A stretch of DNA of 64,000 bases, taken from contig JAEDFU010000004.1 of the NCBI GenBank assembly GCA_016297915.1, positions 13,266 to 77,265 on the forward strand, given 5' to 3'. Both the position numbers and the translations under genes were made by a program. The notes under the pieces were generated by a model. The model searched no databases, was not told the DNA's origin, and was given only the letters and a program-made list of their open reading frames with translations. The stretch is from Clostridia bacterium (GTDB lineage Bacteria; Bacillota; Clostridia; Christensenellales; UBA1242). Positions 44,448-54,624 of this stretch are shown here, piece by piece (the first letter of the stretch is position 1; every line of letters begins with the position of its first letter).

Positions 44448-45140
44448 TTAAATTTTGCGTACTTGTTCTAGGCTCAAATCAACTGGGGTGTCTCTTCCAA
44501 ACATCTCAACCATAACTTTGAGTTTGGCATTTTCTTTGTCAACTGCAACAACAGTTCCAACAAATCCATTGAGAGCACCGTCCAAAACTTCGACCTTATC
44601 ATTTTCGGCAATTGTAATATCTACAACTGTATTCTTTTCGAGTCTCATCTTGCGGATTTCTTCCTCAGTCAAAGGTAGTGGACGACCTTTTGGCCCAACA
44701 AAACCTGTAATTCCCCTAGTACGAGTAACAGCGTGCCAAATATCATCACCATAAATCATCTTTACAATGATATAACCTGGCATAACTTTTCTGGAAACTA
44801 TTTTTTGTTTTCCGTTCTTTTCCTCTACAACATCTTCCATTGGTATTACGATATCAAATATACGATGTTGCAAACTATACTTGTCTTTGACGATTTCCAA
44901 ATTTTCTTTGGCTACATTTTCATAACCTGAGAATGTGTGCAAAACATACCATTTTGCCTCTTCCTTTTCGCTATCAACAATAGTCTCGGTAGTATCATCA
45001 ATAAGATTGCCCGAACCTACAGTTGACTCAACCGCATCAATAGCCTCATTGCTTATAGGACTATCCACTACTTCCAAATCGGTATTTGCAGTCTCAGATT
45101 CTAAGTTATCCAAAGTCTCGTTTAATTCTTCGTTTTCCAT
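44448..45140 (-). CDS. nusG: Transcription factor NusG with acidic N-terminal extension
   Basis: 230 residues against about 175 usual. The NGN domain begins near residue 63 (AKWYVLHTFSGYENVAKENLE) and the KOW domain near 175 (NDKVEVLDGALNGFVGTVVAVDKENAKLKVMVEMFGR). The first 60 residues are highly acidic (Glu, Asp, Asn, Thr) with no hydrophobic core. NusG modulates RNA polymerase pausing and couples it to ribosomes through S10. AAGGAG precedes the ATG. Confidence 0.96.
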   Translation of the reverse strand: MENEELNETLDNLESETANTDLEVVDSPISNEAIDAVESTVGSGNLIDDTTETIVDSEKEEAKWYVLHTFSGYENVAKENLEIVKDKYSLQHRIFDIVIPMEDVVEEKNGKQKIVSRKVMPGYIIVKMIYGDDIWHAVTRTRGITGFVGPKGRPLPLTEEEIRKMRLEKNTVVDITIAENDKVEVLDGALNGFVGTVVAVDKENAKLKVMVEMFGRDTPVDLSLEQVRKI

Positions 45141-45161
45141 TAGAATGCTCCTTCTAGTTTT

Positions 45162-45479
45162 TTATGGTAGCAACAAATTATTTATCAAACTAAATAATCT
45201 ATCTACACCAAAAAGCAAAAGTGTACAGATTGCAACTACACTAATAACTACACAAGTATTCTTACAAACTGTTCCAAAAGAAGGTCTAGAGACTTTTTTG
45301 AGTTCGCTCCAAACTTCGCCAGCTTTTTTCTTAAGTGATTTTTTGTCGGACTTGTTTTTCTTAGCGACTTTCTTTTGTTTGTTATCTACTTTTTCGTTTT
45401 TCTTGAGTTGTTTTTTGTTAGCATCTGGAGTAATGATTTCTACATCAGACTCTGCAGGCTGTACATTTTTTTTAGCCAT
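45162..45479 (-). CDS. secE: Protein translocase subunit SecE
   Basis: About 105 residues. The conserved amphipathic helix EVWSELKKVSRPSFGTVCKNT precedes one transmembrane helix (CVVISVVAICTLLLFGVDRLF), the minimal SecE. The first 50 residues are Lys/Asn-rich and polar, longer than in most Firmicutes. I use the ATG at 45479; a TTG two codons earlier also exists. Confidence 0.94.
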   Translation of the reverse strand: MAKKNVQPAESDVEIITPDANKKQLKKNEKVDNKQKKVAKKNKSDKKSLKKKAGEVWSELKKVSRPSFGTVCKNTCVVISVVAICTLLLFGVDRLFSLINNLLLP

Positions 45480-45506
45480 ATTCAAACTTCCCTTAAAAAT
45501 ATATTT

Positions 45507-45656
45507 TTACTTTGTTTCTTTGTGAACAGTGTGTTTTTTGCAGAACTTACAATACTTTTTAACTTCGATTCTGTCTGGATCGTTTTTCTTATTCTTTTGG
45601 CTATCGTAATTTCTTTGTTTACATTCTGTGCAAGCAATAATAATATTATCTCTCAT
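45507..45656 (-). CDS. rpmG: 50S ribosomal protein L33 (zinc-type)
   Basis: 49 residues: [21 protein letters not shown], then [21 protein letters not shown]. Two CxxC pairs show the zinc-binding form. AAGGAG lies before the ATG. First gene of the rpmG-secE-nusG-rplK-rplA operon. Confidence 0.95.
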   Translation of the reverse strand: MRDNIIIACTECKQRNYDSQKNKKNDPDRIEVKKYCKFCKKHTVHKETK

Positions 45657-45694
45657 AACAATTCTCCTTCCGATGAGTTTTCCTTAGCGAGTAA

Positions 45695-45724
45695 ATTTTA
45701 GCATAAGGACAAATGATTTGTCAA
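45695..45724 (-). promoter_or_regulatory. Promoter of the rpmG-secE-nusG-rplKA operon
   Basis: TTGACA (45719-45724), 18 bases, TGC-TAAAAT (-10 at 45695-45700). The sequence around the -10, TTATGCTAAAATTT, is identical in the rpoB promoter. A weak TAGAG/CTCTA hairpin at 45743-45763 could end transcription from upstream. Confidence 0.75.
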
Positions 45725-45844
45725 TATCTTTACAATAAAAAATAGAGCCGTCTTGTAACTCTACTTTTATTATGCTATATATAATATAATATATATTAGA
45801 CCAAAAATCAAGTCTTTTTAGCAATTTTGCAAATATTTTTTTGA

Positions 45845-46891
45845 TTAATAAAATTCATAACCTCTTTGCCTTGCTTCTTCCCTAGTCGTCTCGCTTATAT
45901 TTTCAATCAATCCCTGTCTTTTGTATTCGTCACTTTGGCTCTTGATCTGGCTTATAATCCAGTCCCATTTTTTAACCTTTTTATAATCAAATCTTTTCGC
46001 AAACTCACCAAATTTATATTTTTCAACCCTGCGCTCAAAGTCAGCATCTAACCTTATTCTTAGATTATTAATATCATCTTCCCAAATAATATTATCTTCG
46101 TCTTGCGTTTTTATCCATTCGCAATACTTTTTGATAATTTCGTACATTTCTTGAGATTGCCCTAACTCATTATTCTCTTTGAGGTATTCCATTTGTTCGC
46201 TACTATATGTGTTGAGACCGACATTCGTATCGTTAGTTACATCACCATAGACTGGATTATATATAAGTTTTCCGTATTTGGACAATTGTGCAGCGTATAT
46301 AAATGTTGGAGAAATTGAGCCAAAGAAATTTCCATTACCCGCCTTTTCGTATTTTTCGATATTATCCTTTACAATTAAATCACTGTTATTTTCTTTTCCA
46401 TTCTTTTCTCTGAAGTAGTTTAATTGCATTTCATAGGCTCTTCCATAATTCATAAAATTAGACCTATTCAGATATGAATAGAGCACTGGCATAAGTTTAT
46501 CTGGATTCTCCTTTAGTCCAATCATATCCTTTGGGAATTTGGCAACAAATACATTCTTTTCACCAGTTTCATCAACTAACTTTTGTAAGCCATATTTTTT
46601 CACAGTTTCCTCATCGTATATTTCCACTTTGTCAGGATCAAAGCACAAAGAATAAGATCTTGGCTTATACTCAGAATGTTCAAAATTTGAATTTGAAAAC
46701 ATTTTTGATTTTTCTCCAAAATCGACACAGTATCCATAGCCTTGAAAAAACTTGGTTACCTCAGCACCATCATATTCACTATACAATGTAGGCAATGTCA
46801 ACGGTTGATTTGGAAGTCCATAATAAAGAAAATATAAATAATCGCCTTTTTCATTTAATGTATTACTATTTTCAATAGCATCTTTTAACAT
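45845..46891 (-). CDS. Protein of unknown function, 348 residues
   Basis: A soluble, Tyr/Asn/Glu-rich protein with no signal peptide or membrane helix. Start ATG 46891 has AGGTGG 6 bases upstream; the longer reading from 46948 lacks a site. Features: an N-terminal half dense in aromatic residues (YLYFLYYGLPNQPLTLPTLYSEYDG; YGYCVDFGEKSKMF) and a C-terminal helical half rich in Lys, Asp and Trp. The text RSYSLCFDPDKVEIYDEETVKKYG looks like part of a beta-rich binding or catalytic domain. I recognise no family. It has its own promoter and stands alone. Confidence 0.7.
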   Translation of the reverse strand: MLKDAIENSNTLNEKGDYLYFLYYGLPNQPLTLPTLYSEYDGAEVTKFFQGYGYCVDFGEKSKMFSNSNFEHSEYKPRSYSLCFDPDKVEIYDEETVKKYGLQKLVDETGEKNVFVAKFPKDMIGLKENPDKLMPVLYSYLNRSNFMNYGRAYEMQLNYFREKNGKENNSDLIVKDNIEKYEKAGNGNFFGSISPTFIYAAQLSKYGKLIYNPVYGDVTNDTNVGLNTYSSEQMEYLKENNELGQSQEMYEIIKKYCEWIKTQDEDNIIWEDDINNLRIRLDADFERRVEKYKFGEFAKRFDYKKVKKWDWIISQIKSQSDEYKRQGLIENISETTREEARQRGYEFY

Positions 46892-46919
46892 AATTTTCCA
46901 CCTAAAATTTATTAAGATT

Positions 46920-46948
46920 ATAATAACACTATCAATCCCCAAAGTCAA
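46920..46948 (-). promoter_or_regulatory. Promoter of the 348-residue unknown gene
   Basis: TTGACT (46943-46948), 17 bases, TATTAT (46920-46925), 28 bases before the start. Confidence 0.6.
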
Positions 46949-46956
46949 TACTGATT

Positions 46957-46995
46957 GAAAAAAAAGAGTAAAGATAGATTTAATTCTTTACTCAT
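46957..46995 (-). terminator. Terminator of the 705-residue unknown gene
   Basis: GAGTAAAGA/TCTTTACTC hairpin followed on the minus strand by eight T residues. Confidence 0.9.
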
Positions 46996-47027
46996 TTATA
47001 ACTAAATTTTATGTTTAAACAGTAGCC

Positions 47028-49145
47028 TTATTTTTCCATAGGATTATCGCTAACAAAATCATTATGCATTCCTAATGACCTTTCATAGTTTAAATCTTTA
47101 AATAAAGACGCTTCTTCTACTTTTTTATCAACATCTTTATGATTCTCATCAAATGCCCTACGCTCAAAATTCATTCTAGCTCGTTCTAGGCTTTCTGCCA
47201 AAGAAGTTGATTCCTCTTTAGGTGTATCCATAGGATTCTCAGAAACTGGCTCTTTTTGCGAAGTGGTTTGTTTTTCGCCATAGTAGTTGCCAAAAGTAGG
47301 TTCTTCTGATTTTCTATCATCTTGTAATCCTGCAGTACTTTCTTGCAAATCTTCTCGGACAGCCTTTAGATTTTGCAATTCATCAAACACAGATCCACCT
47401 ACATTATCTTTTGCATATTGCGTTTTTGCACCATTTGTTGTTGTTTCTGTGTTATTAGCTGGTGACATTGTGTCATTATCTAGTGTTTCCCCTGTATAAA
47501 TTGGCGTTTGGGACTCAGTACGCTTATTATCAGTTTCTACTTCTACTGTCTTAGCGTGAGCTGTAACATTATACAAAGCAGAACCAATTTTGTCAGGATA
47601 TGTTTTGACTGTCTCATCGTCTGAAACTTCTTTTGTGACATCTCCGGAAATAGATTTGCCTTCATTGCTAGTCTTGCTAGTTATTTCGCTTATAGTTTTT
47701 AATCTTTCTAGTCTAGTATCTCTAAGCTCGTTTTGATACTTTGCATTTTCGTCTCTATACGCTGCAACAGAGGCATCGTCATGGTCGTGGTCTACTGTGT
47801 GAGGTTGTGCCGAATCATTTTCAAAAATAGATTGATTTGATACTTGTGCACTATCTTTCAAGATACTATCTCTAAGAGCATCAGCCTGTCTTTTTTGAGC
47901 TTCTAGTTTTGCAATTTCTTCCACAATATTTGGCTGATTTTCAGCACTTTTTGGAGTTTGCATAGTACTTGTTTCTTGTGTCGCAAATTGCTGTTGTTGA
48001 TCAACTATTTGTGGAGTTTGCTCCTCTTTTTGCTCTTGTTCGGATTCTTTTTCTTCGGATTCTGATTCCTCTTTTTCTTCGCTTTCAGCAGATGACTCAT
48101 CAAACAATACAGGGTTTTCAAAGCTTGGATTAACTGGACTAGCACCCATTGAATGCATTTCACTTGCCTCAAATTCTTTGGCAAGAACAGTTGCATCGTC
48201 ACTGCCTACTCCAGTGCCTTGAGCATCAAGAGTTGAATTATTTTCCAATGCTTGGTTCATCTGGTTTAGTTTTTGTCTATCTGATGCATCAAGCATATTA
48301 ATAGCCTTTTGCTCTGCCTTATCGCTTACTTTGTTTACATTTTCAGTAAACACTGCAAGAGCCTCGGTCATAGACATATTGAATTCGTTTTCTTGATTCA
48401 AATAAATATCTTTTGTTCCAGATACTTCCTCAATACAAGCATCCAATAGTTCGTTTAATGATTTATAATTTTTTTCTTTGAGGAAAACATCTTGGATAAG
48501 TTCATATCTTTGATTAAATGCAGAAAGAACAGCATTACTAAATTCATTGTCCATTTTGGTTAGTTTGGAAAGACGCATTGTAAAGTATTTGCCGTAAGCA
48601 TCAAGCATTTTTTCCTCAGACAACTTTGAGAGTAGCAACATATACGCCTTTTTGGCAAGGATATAACTATCATCTATTGTCAAATCGTCAAGGGTCTTTT
48701 TTTCTTTGCCCTCATCATCACCTTCGTCAGACTCATCTGATACATTAAATCTTTCGTAAGAATCATGCAAAAAATCCTCAACTGTGCTCTTAAATTCGGC
48801 AATTTTTGTTTTGATAATATTTTGGAGATAACCATTAACCTTGTCAACCTCCTCAAGTACATAGAGTGAAGAGGTGGCATTTTTGTCGTCATCTCTAGAA
48901 TTATCAAAACAAATTTCAAACAAAATCTCGCCATAACCAAGCAGGTTTCCATTACAGTACATAGAATTGTTGTATGAACTTTTTCTGATTTTTTTGAGAT
49001 TTATAAGTTCATTTACAATTTGTGGAGCGATATTATAATTGCCTTTTTCGTCGTACTGACCTAGCAAATTATTTTTGATAATATCCATTTTTTCGGTAAC
49101 GAAATTATCTTGAGTATTTTTTCTTGTAAATTTATCGTTTTCCAT
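47028..49145 (-). CDS. Large acidic protein of unknown function
   Basis: 705 residues without membrane helices, signal peptide or cysteine motifs. Residues 1-290 are folded-looking and mostly helical (YGEILFEICFDNSRDD; ILAKKAYMLLLSKLSEEKMLDAYGKYFTMRLSKL). From about 330 to the end the chain is Glu/Ser/Gln/Thr-rich, including runs of E, S, K and Q near 350-380, and is likely disordered or loosely helical. Overall charge is strongly negative. Similar layout (helical head, charged tail) is seen in scaffold or cell-division proteins, but I have no family match. GAGGA precedes the ATG; own terminator. Confidence 0.7.
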   Translation of the reverse strand: MENDKFTRKNTQDNFVTEKMDIIKNNLLGQYDEKGNYNIAPQIVNELINLKKIRKSSYNNSMYCNGNLLGYGEILFEICFDNSRDDDKNATSSLYVLEEVDKVNGYLQNIIKTKIAEFKSTVEDFLHDSYERFNVSDESDEGDDEGKEKKTLDDLTIDDSYILAKKAYMLLLSKLSEEKMLDAYGKYFTMRLSKLTKMDNEFSNAVLSAFNQRYELIQDVFLKEKNYKSLNELLDACIEEVSGTKDIYLNQENEFNMSMTEALAVFTENVNKVSDKAEQKAINMLDASDRQKLNQMNQALENNSTLDAQGTGVGSDDATVLAKEFEASEMHSMGASPVNPSFENPVLFDESSAESEEKEESESEEKESEQEQKEEQTPQIVDQQQQFATQETSTMQTPKSAENQPNIVEEIAKLEAQKRQADALRDSILKDSAQVSNQSIFENDSAQPHTVDHDHDDASVAAYRDENAKYQNELRDTRLERLKTISEITSKTSNEGKSISGDVTKEVSDDETVKTYPDKIGSALYNVTAHAKTVEVETDNKRTESQTPIYTGETLDNDTMSPANNTETTTNGAKTQYAKDNVGGSVFDELQNLKAVREDLQESTAGLQDDRKSEEPTFGNYYGEKQTTSQKEPVSENPMDTPKEESTSLAESLERARMNFERRAFDENHKDVDKKVEEASLFKDLNYERSLGMHNDFVSDNPMEK

Positions 49146-49271
49146 ACTATTTTCCTCGTAAAGTAATTATATTTTGTGAGTGTTTAAACAAAATATCAAG
49201 TTTTTTTGAGTTTAATTTGCAATTACACTATTTATACAAGTATTGTATCATACTTAATCAAAAAAGAAAAA

Positions 49272-49310
49272 CAAAAAAAATAACATCATGAAATTAATCA
49301 TGATGTTATA
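49272..49310 (-). terminator. Terminator of the str operon
   Basis: ATAACATCATG/CATGATGTTAT, 11 perfect pairs, then T-rich run on the minus strand, 23 bases after tuf. Confidence 0.9.
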
Positions 49311-49332
49311 TGTTTGTGATTTACAAGTGAAA

Positions 49333-50535
49333 TTACTCGATGATTGAGCTAACAACACCCGAACCAACTGTTCTACCACCCTCACGGATAGCGAAACGAA
49401 GACCTTGCTCGATAGCGATTGGAGTGATAAGTTTGATAGTCATTCTAACATTATCACCTGGCATAACCATTTCAACGCCTTCAGGAAGTTCGATTGTACC
49501 AGTAACATCTGTTGTACGGAAGTAGAATTGAGGTCTGTAACCATTGAAGAATGGAGTATGACGACCACCTTCTTCTTTCTTCAATACATAAACTTCAGCT
49601 GTGAAGTGAGTATGTGGATGAATTGAACCTGGTTTAGCAAGAACTTGTCCTCTTTCGATTTCGTTTCTTTGAACACCACGAAGTAGAAGACCTACATTGT
49701 CTCCAGCTTCAGCTTGGTCAAGCATCTTTCTGAACATTTCAACACCAGTAATAACTGTTTGAAGTTTAGAACCCATACCAACGATTTCTACAGTGTCACC
49801 AACTTTAACTGTTCCTCTCTCTACTCTACCTGTAGCAACTGTACCACGACCTGTGATTGTGAATACATCTTCAACTGGCATAAGGAATGGTTTGTCAGTT
49901 TCTCTTTGAGGATCTGGGATGTAAGTATCAAGAGCGTTCATAAGCTCGTTGATGCATTGACATGCAGGATCATCAACTCTACCTTCTTTAGCAGCTTCCA
50001 AAGCTTTTAGAGCAGAACCTTTGATAATTGGAGTTTTGTCTCCTGGGAAACCATACTCAGTAAGTAGGTCTCTGATTTCCATCTCTACTAGTTCAAGTAG
50101 TTCTGGGTCATTAACTTGGTCAGTTTTGTTCATGAATACAACAATGTATGGAACACCAACTTGTCTAGCAAGAAGGATGTGCTCTCTTGTTTGAGGCATT
50201 GGACCATCAGTTGCAGCAACAACTAGGATAGCTCCATCCATTTGTGCAGCACCAGTGATCATGTTCTTAACATAGTCTGCGTGTCCTGGACAGTCAACAT
50301 GCGCATAGTGACGCTTGTCTGTCTCGTATTCAACATGGGCGGTATTGATTGTAATACCTCTTTGTCTCTCTTCTGGTGCTTTGTCAATAGCGCCATAATC
50401 CATTGCAAGTGCTTTACCTTGAGCAGCAAGTGTCATAGTAATAGCAGCAGTCAATGTAGTTTTGCCGTGGTCAACGTGTCCAATGGTACCAACGTTAACA
50501 TGAGGCTTAGTTCTTTCGTATTTTGCTTTTGCCAT
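49333..50535 (-). CDS. tuf: Elongation factor Tu
   Basis: 400 residues. GTPase motifs [21 protein letters not shown] and NKTDQ are complete, and domains 2 and 3 are standard, ending [14 protein letters not shown]. It delivers aminoacyl-tRNA to the ribosome. Last gene of the rpsL-rpsG-fusA-tuf operon, 35 bases after fusA, with GGAGG 8 bases before the ATG. Confidence 0.98.
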   Translation of the reverse strand: MAKAKYERTKPHVNVGTIGHVDHGKTTLTAAITMTLAAQGKALAMDYGAIDKAPEERQRGITINTAHVEYETDKRHYAHVDCPGHADYVKNMITGAAQMDGAILVVAATDGPMPQTREHILLARQVGVPYIVVFMNKTDQVNDPELLELVEMEIRDLLTEYGFPGDKTPIIKGSALKALEAAKEGRVDDPACQCINELMNALDTYIPDPQRETDKPFLMPVEDVFTITGRGTVATGRVERGTVKVGDTVEIVGMGSKLQTVITGVEMFRKMLDQAEAGDNVGLLLRGVQRNEIERGQVLAKPGSIHPHTHFTAEVYVLKKEEGGRHTPFFNGYRPQFYFRTTDVTGTIELPEGVEMVMPGDNVRMTIKLITPIAIEQGLRFAIREGGRTVGSGVVSSIIE

Positions 50536-50570
50536 TTTTTAATATCCTCCTAAATTTATTTAATTAAAAA

Positions 50571-52649
50571 TTAGCTTTTTTTGTTTTCGCCTATAACTTT
50601 GTCGGCGATATTTTTTGGAACCTCTAGATAATGAGAGAATTCCATACTGAAAGTTCCACGACCTTGAGTAAGTCCACGAAGATCTGTAGCATAACCAAAC
50701 ATTTCTCCAAGAGGAATCTCTGCGTGAATAACTTGAGTACCGTTACGCAAATCAGTGCCACTTAGCACGCCACGCCTACGGGTAATATTACCCATAACAT
50801 CGCCTAAGTAGTCATCAGGTGTTTCAACTTCAACCTTCATAATTGGTTCAAGTAAAACAGGGTCTGCCTTTCTCGCACCTTCTTTGAAAGCTAGCGAGCC
50901 AGCAATTTTATATGCCATTTCTGATGAGTCTACATCGTGATAAGAACCATCAAAAAGCGTAACCATAAAATCAACGGTTTCAAATCCAGCAAGAACACCA
51001 TTTTGTTTTGCTTCTTGAATACCTGCGTCGATAGCTGGGATATATTCCTTAGGAATAGCACCACCAACAATCTTGTTTTCAAATTTGTAACCTTCTCCGG
51101 CTGGAAGTGGAGTAAGTTTAACCCAACAGTGACCGTATTGACCACGACCACCAGATTGTTTGATATACTTACCTTCAACTTCAACTTCCTTGCGGATAGT
51201 CTCTCTGTAAGCAACTTGAGGAGCACCAACATTGGCGTCTACCTTAAATTCTCTCTTTAGTCTATCTACAATAATTTCAAGGTGAAGTTCACCCATTCCG
51301 GCAATGATTGTTTGACCAGTTTCTTGGTCAGTGTATGTCTTAAATGTTGGGTCTTCCTCAGCAAGTTTTACAAGTGCTATAACCATTTTTTCTTGGTCAG
51401 CCTTAGTCTTAGGCTCAATAGCAACTCTAATAACTGGCTCTGGGAAATCCATACTTTCAAGCACGATTGGCTTATTTTCTGCACATAGTGTATCACCAGT
51501 AGTTGTATCCTTAAGTCCTACTAGTGCTACGATTTCACCTGCGTAAGCCTCTTCGATTTCTTCACGGTGATTAGCGTGCATTCTTATAATTCTACCGATT
51601 CTTTCTTTTTTGTCCTTGCAACTATTGTATACATAGCTACCTGCTGTAAGAACACCAGAATAGATACGGAAGAATGTAAGTCTACCAACATAAGGGTCAG
51701 TCATAATCTTGAATGCAAGACCAGCAAATGGTTCTGTATCCGAACTATGTCTATCCTCTTCGATATCTGTGCCAGGTTTGGTACCTCTAATAGCCACGAT
51801 ATCTGTTGGCGCTGGCATGTAGTCTACGATTGCGTCAAGCAATTTTTGAATACCTTTGTTTTTGAAAGATGTACCACAAACAACTGGGTTTAGTTTACCA
51901 GCGATAGTACCCTTTCTGATACCTTTTTTGATTTCTTCAACTGTCAAATCGCCAGTCTCAAAATATTTTTCCATCAAGGCATCGTCTTGTTCAGCAGCAA
52001 CTTCAACAAGTTCTGCTCTAAATTTGTTTGCTTTTTCTTTGTACTCAGCAGGAATTTCCTCTACTCTAATTTTTGAACCAGTCTCGTCATCATAATAAGT
52101 TGCATTCATTTCAACTAGGTCTATGATTCCTCTAAATTCGTCTGCTTCGCCAATAGGCAATTGGATAGCAACTGCATTAGCCTTTAGTCTAGCTTTCATG
52201 CTGTCGATAACTTTTTCGAAGTTAGCGTCGTTAATATCCATTTTGTTTACATAAGCCATTCTAGGAACATTATATTTGTCAGCTAGACGCCAGTTTGTTT
52301 CACTTTGCGCCTCAACGCCTGCTCTTGCACTGAATACAGCAACAGCGCCGTCCAAAACTTTCAAACTTCTATTTACTTCAACTGTGAAGTCTACGTGTCC
52401 TGGAGTGTCTATGATATTGATTTGGTGATTTTTCCACATACAAGTTGTTGCAGCACTAGTGATTGTGATACCTCTTTCTTGCTCTTGAGCCATCCAGTCC
52501 ATAGTTGCTTCACCCTCGTGAACCTCACCAATCTTGTGAGTTTTACCAGTAAAGAACAAAATTCTTTCGGTAGTAGTAGTTTTACCGGCATCAATGTGAG
52601 CCATAATTCCTACATTTCTTAATTCGCTTAAGGGAGTCTTTCTAGGCAT
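50571..52649 (-). CDS. fusA: Elongation factor G
   Basis: 692 residues, five-domain layout. [23 protein letters not shown] and NKMDI are the G motifs. The C-terminal [19 protein letters not shown] is the domain V end. It drives translocation and ribosome recycling. Canonical position between rpsG and tuf. Confidence 0.98.
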   Translation of the reverse strand: MPRKTPLSELRNVGIMAHIDAGKTTTTERILFFTGKTHKIGEVHEGEATMDWMAQEQERGITITSAATTCMWKNHQINIIDTPGHVDFTVEVNRSLKVLDGAVAVFSARAGVEAQSETNWRLADKYNVPRMAYVNKMDINDANFEKVIDSMKARLKANAVAIQLPIGEADEFRGIIDLVEMNATYYDDETGSKIRVEEIPAEYKEKANKFRAELVEVAAEQDDALMEKYFETGDLTVEEIKKGIRKGTIAGKLNPVVCGTSFKNKGIQKLLDAIVDYMPAPTDIVAIRGTKPGTDIEEDRHSSDTEPFAGLAFKIMTDPYVGRLTFFRIYSGVLTAGSYVYNSCKDKKERIGRIIRMHANHREEIEEAYAGEIVALVGLKDTTTGDTLCAENKPIVLESMDFPEPVIRVAIEPKTKADQEKMVIALVKLAEEDPTFKTYTDQETGQTIIAGMGELHLEIIVDRLKREFKVDANVGAPQVAYRETIRKEVEVEGKYIKQSGGRGQYGHCWVKLTPLPAGEGYKFENKIVGGAIPKEYIPAIDAGIQEAKQNGVLAGFETVDFMVTLFDGSYHDVDSSEMAYKIAGSLAFKEGARKADPVLLEPIMKVEVETPDDYLGDVMGNITRRRGVLSGTDLRNGTQVIHAEIPLGEMFGYATDLRGLTQGRGTFSMEFSHYLEVPKNIADKVIGENKKS

Positions 52650-52669
52650 AAATTATAATTCTCCTTAAA

Positions 52670-53140
52670 TTACCAACGATAATGAGCAAAAGCCTTGTTG
52701 CTTTCTGCCATTTTGTGAGTATCGTCTTTCTTTTTGAATGCACCACCTGTACTATTGTATGCATCCATGATTTCGTTTGCAAGTTTTTCTTCCATGCTCT
52801 TTTCGTTTCTTTTTCTAGCGTATGTAACCAACCATCTGATTGCTAGAGTTTGTTGTCTAGCTGGGCTGATTTCGATAGGTACTTGGTAGTTACTACCACC
52901 AACTCTTCTTGCTTTGGTTTCAAGTAATGGTTTTACATTCTCTAGTGCTTGCATAAAGTACTTATCTGGTTCAACACTAAGTTTTTCTTTGATTATATCA
53001 AATGCACCGTACACAATTCCTTCGGCGATTGCCTTTTTGCCATCAAGCATAACTTGGTTGATAAGTTTGGTTACAACCTTATTATTATAGACAAAATCTG
53101 GCAATACATCTCTCTTGCGTACACCACTTCTTCTTGGCAT
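52670..53140 (-). CDS. rpsG: 30S ribosomal protein S7
   Basis: 156 residues: [46 protein letters not shown], and [22 protein letters not shown]7 organises the 30S head and represses the str operon in E. coli. The 51-base rpsL-rpsG gap here is too short for the E. coli type site. Confidence 0.98.
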   Translation of the reverse strand: MPRRSGVRKRDVLPDFVYNNKVVTKLINQVMLDGKKAIAEGIVYGAFDIIKEKLSVEPDKYFMQALENVKPLLETKARRVGGSNYQVPIEISPARQQTLAIRWLVTYARKRNEKSMEEKLANEIMDAYNSTGGAFKKKDDTHKMAESNKAFAHYRW

Positions 53141-53191
53141 AATTTTTCTCCTTGTTTAATATTTTTTTGATTACTAGCAAAACACTAGTTA

Positions 53192-53563
53192 TTACTTACC
53201 TTTTTTTGCACCATATTTACTGCGTGCTTGTTTTCTCTTTGCAACTCCGGCAGTATCAAGAGTACCTCTGATTACATGATAACGCACACCTGGCAAATCT
53301 CTTACTCTTCCGCCACGGATAAGAACAACGCTGTGTTCTTGTAGGTTATGACCCTCACCAGGGATGTAAACAGTACCTTCTTGACCGTTAGATAGTTTTA
53401 CCCTACAAATTTTTCTTAGAGCTGAGTTAGGTTTCTTTGGAGATGTAGTAGTAACACTCAAACAAACCCCTCTTTTTTGTGGGTTTTCGTCCATTATTGG
53501 AGTTTTGGATTTAACAGCAACTTGCTTTCTGCCTTGTTTAACTAATTGCGAAATTGTTGGCAT
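53192..53563 (-). CDS. rpsL: 30S ribosomal protein S12
   Basis: 123 residues. [43 protein letters not shown] and [28 protein letters not shown] are typical. Both lysines that matter for streptomycin (in PKKPNS and in [12 protein letters not shown] region) look wild-type. GGAGG before the ATG; first gene of the str operon. Confidence 0.98.
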   Translation of the reverse strand: MPTISQLVKQGRKQVAVKSKTPIMDENPQKRGVCLSVTTTSPKKPNSALRKICRVKLSNGQEGTVYIPGEGHNLQEHSVVLIRGGRVRDLPGVRYHVIRGTLDTAGVAKRKQARSKYGAKKGK

Positions 53564-53752
53564 TTTATCCTCCTAAATAGTTTTGGCAAATTAAGATTCA
53601 ACCATATCCAATTTACCTTAAAGTTATTCTCCACTTAGCACTATGTATTGTAGCGTGGAGATATTTCCAAGTCACCAAAATCACACCAAGATTAGCCACT
53701 CAAAAATTACCAAACGAACATATCTCGTTCAGTATACTATAATACGCTATTT
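53564..53752 (-). promoter_or_regulatory. Leader of the str operon
   Basis: About 185 untranslated bases. Visible pairings are GAAC/GTTC around 7 bases (53715-53730), TCTCCAC/GTGGAGA (about 53627-53661, enclosing a smaller GC pair), and GGTAAATT/AATTTGCC (about 53583-53616) near the rpsL ribosome binding site. No T run follows any stem, so it is more likely a translational than a termination control. Class unknown. Confidence 0.4.
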
Positions 53753-53781
53753 AGTTTAGCAAATAAAAAACCCAATGTCAA
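53753..53781 (-). promoter_or_regulatory. Promoter of the str operon
   Basis: TTGACA (53776-53781), 17 bases, TAAACT (53753-53758) on the minus strand. Confidence 0.75.
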
Positions 53782-54127
53782 CATTTTTTGAAATATTTTT
53801 CATTTTTGTTGAATTGGGATTTTTTCTTGTTTTTTTGCGATTTTTTTGGAAAATCACGAATAAATTTTTAATTTGTAATTATCTATTTTGTGTATTTTTA
53901 ATTTTACTCAAAAATCTTGATACTTCCGCATCTAATTTTTGCAATTTTCAACATTAATTTTTTCAATGATTTGAAAGTTTGTTTGTGCTTATTGAACTTT
54001 TAAATTTTGTATTTGTAGGTATTTGTTTTCAATTGCTGAATCAATTTCACTATTCATATATTACTTACACTAAACTTTTTTGATTATACCATAATTTAGC
54101 CAAAAAGTCAAGATTGCATAGTACTAC
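53782..54127. other. Gene-free A+T-rich stretch
   Basis: About 345 bases, rich in T on the plus strand, upstream of the str promoter. A 60-codon plus-strand reading frame exists, but it has no ribosome binding site and is almost only Phe, Leu, Ile and Asn, so I treat it as noise. The only other item is the motif TTGCATAGTAC at 54114. Confidence 0.6.
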
Positions 54128-54189
54128 AAAAAAAGCTTATTTGATTATGGATTTCAAACTATTTGTAATTCAAAATCAATCAAATAAGC
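54128..54189 (-). terminator. Terminator of the HicB-like gene
   Basis: GCTTATTTGATT/AATCAAATAAGC, 12 perfect pairs around a loop that can itself fold, then seven T residues on the minus strand. Confidence 0.85.
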
Positions 54190-54211
54190 ATTAAAATTAA
54201 AATATTTAGTT

Positions 54212-54490
54212 TTACACTGCTTTATTTTTGTCATTAAGAGTACTTTCAACTAGCACGCACATCTCTTTTGGGTGAGTTTTACAAACAACATCAAAACTAC
54301 TAGGTTCTGGAATATCTGTTTCAAAAGCGTATGCACACTCCAAATATGCGTCAAGCATCTCTCGTGCATTGGCATGAGCTTGCTCAACAGTTTCACCACT
54401 GGTTACAAGTCCAATATCAAACATGGCGATGATATAACACTTTTCCTCATCGTCAAAAAATAGTACTGCTGGATAGGTAAATTTTTTCAT
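54212..54490 (-). CDS. HicB-like antitoxin-family protein without a HicA partner
   Basis: About 92 residues. The pattern FTYPAVLFFDDEEKCYIIAMFDIGLVTSGETVEQAHANAREMLDAYLECAYAFETDIPEPS is the partial RNase-H-like domain of HicB. The C-terminal DNA-binding module of many HicB proteins is absent. No HicA-like toxin (about 60 residues with a GSH motif) is found on either side, so it may be an orphan or have another role. I chose the ATG at 54490; a GTG two codons earlier is possible. Confidence 0.8.
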   Translation of the reverse strand: MKKFTYPAVLFFDDEEKCYIIAMFDIGLVTSGETVEQAHANAREMLDAYLECAYAFETDIPEPSSFDVVCKTHPKEMCVLVESTLNDKNKAV

Positions 54491-54520
54491 ATACACACTC
54501 TTTTTAGTTTACTTTTTGAT

Positions 54521-54549
54521 ATTTTAACACAAAAAAATCTTGTTGTAAA
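54521..54549 (-). promoter_or_regulatory. Promoter of the HicB-like gene
   Basis: TTTACA (54544-54549), 17 bases, TAAAAT (54521-54526). Confidence 0.55.
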
Positions 54550-54624
54550 ATTTTTTGTCTGTATTTTTTGTATTTTTGGCTGTTTTTAATAATCAAAAAT
54601 CATTCAAAAGTTATTTAATTAGGT

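Noticed and set aside
44935..45525. Plus-strand reading frame of 196 codons opposite nusG and secE.
   Set aside because: It is antisense to well-conserved genes, rich in Ser/Phe/Leu as expected for the complement of Lys/Glu codons, and has no ribosome binding site.
53715..53730. CGAAC-N7-GTTC resembles a LexA box.
   Set aside because: Firmicutes LexA sites have a 4-base gap; here the gap is 7, and the sequence is part of a leader hairpin after the str promoter.
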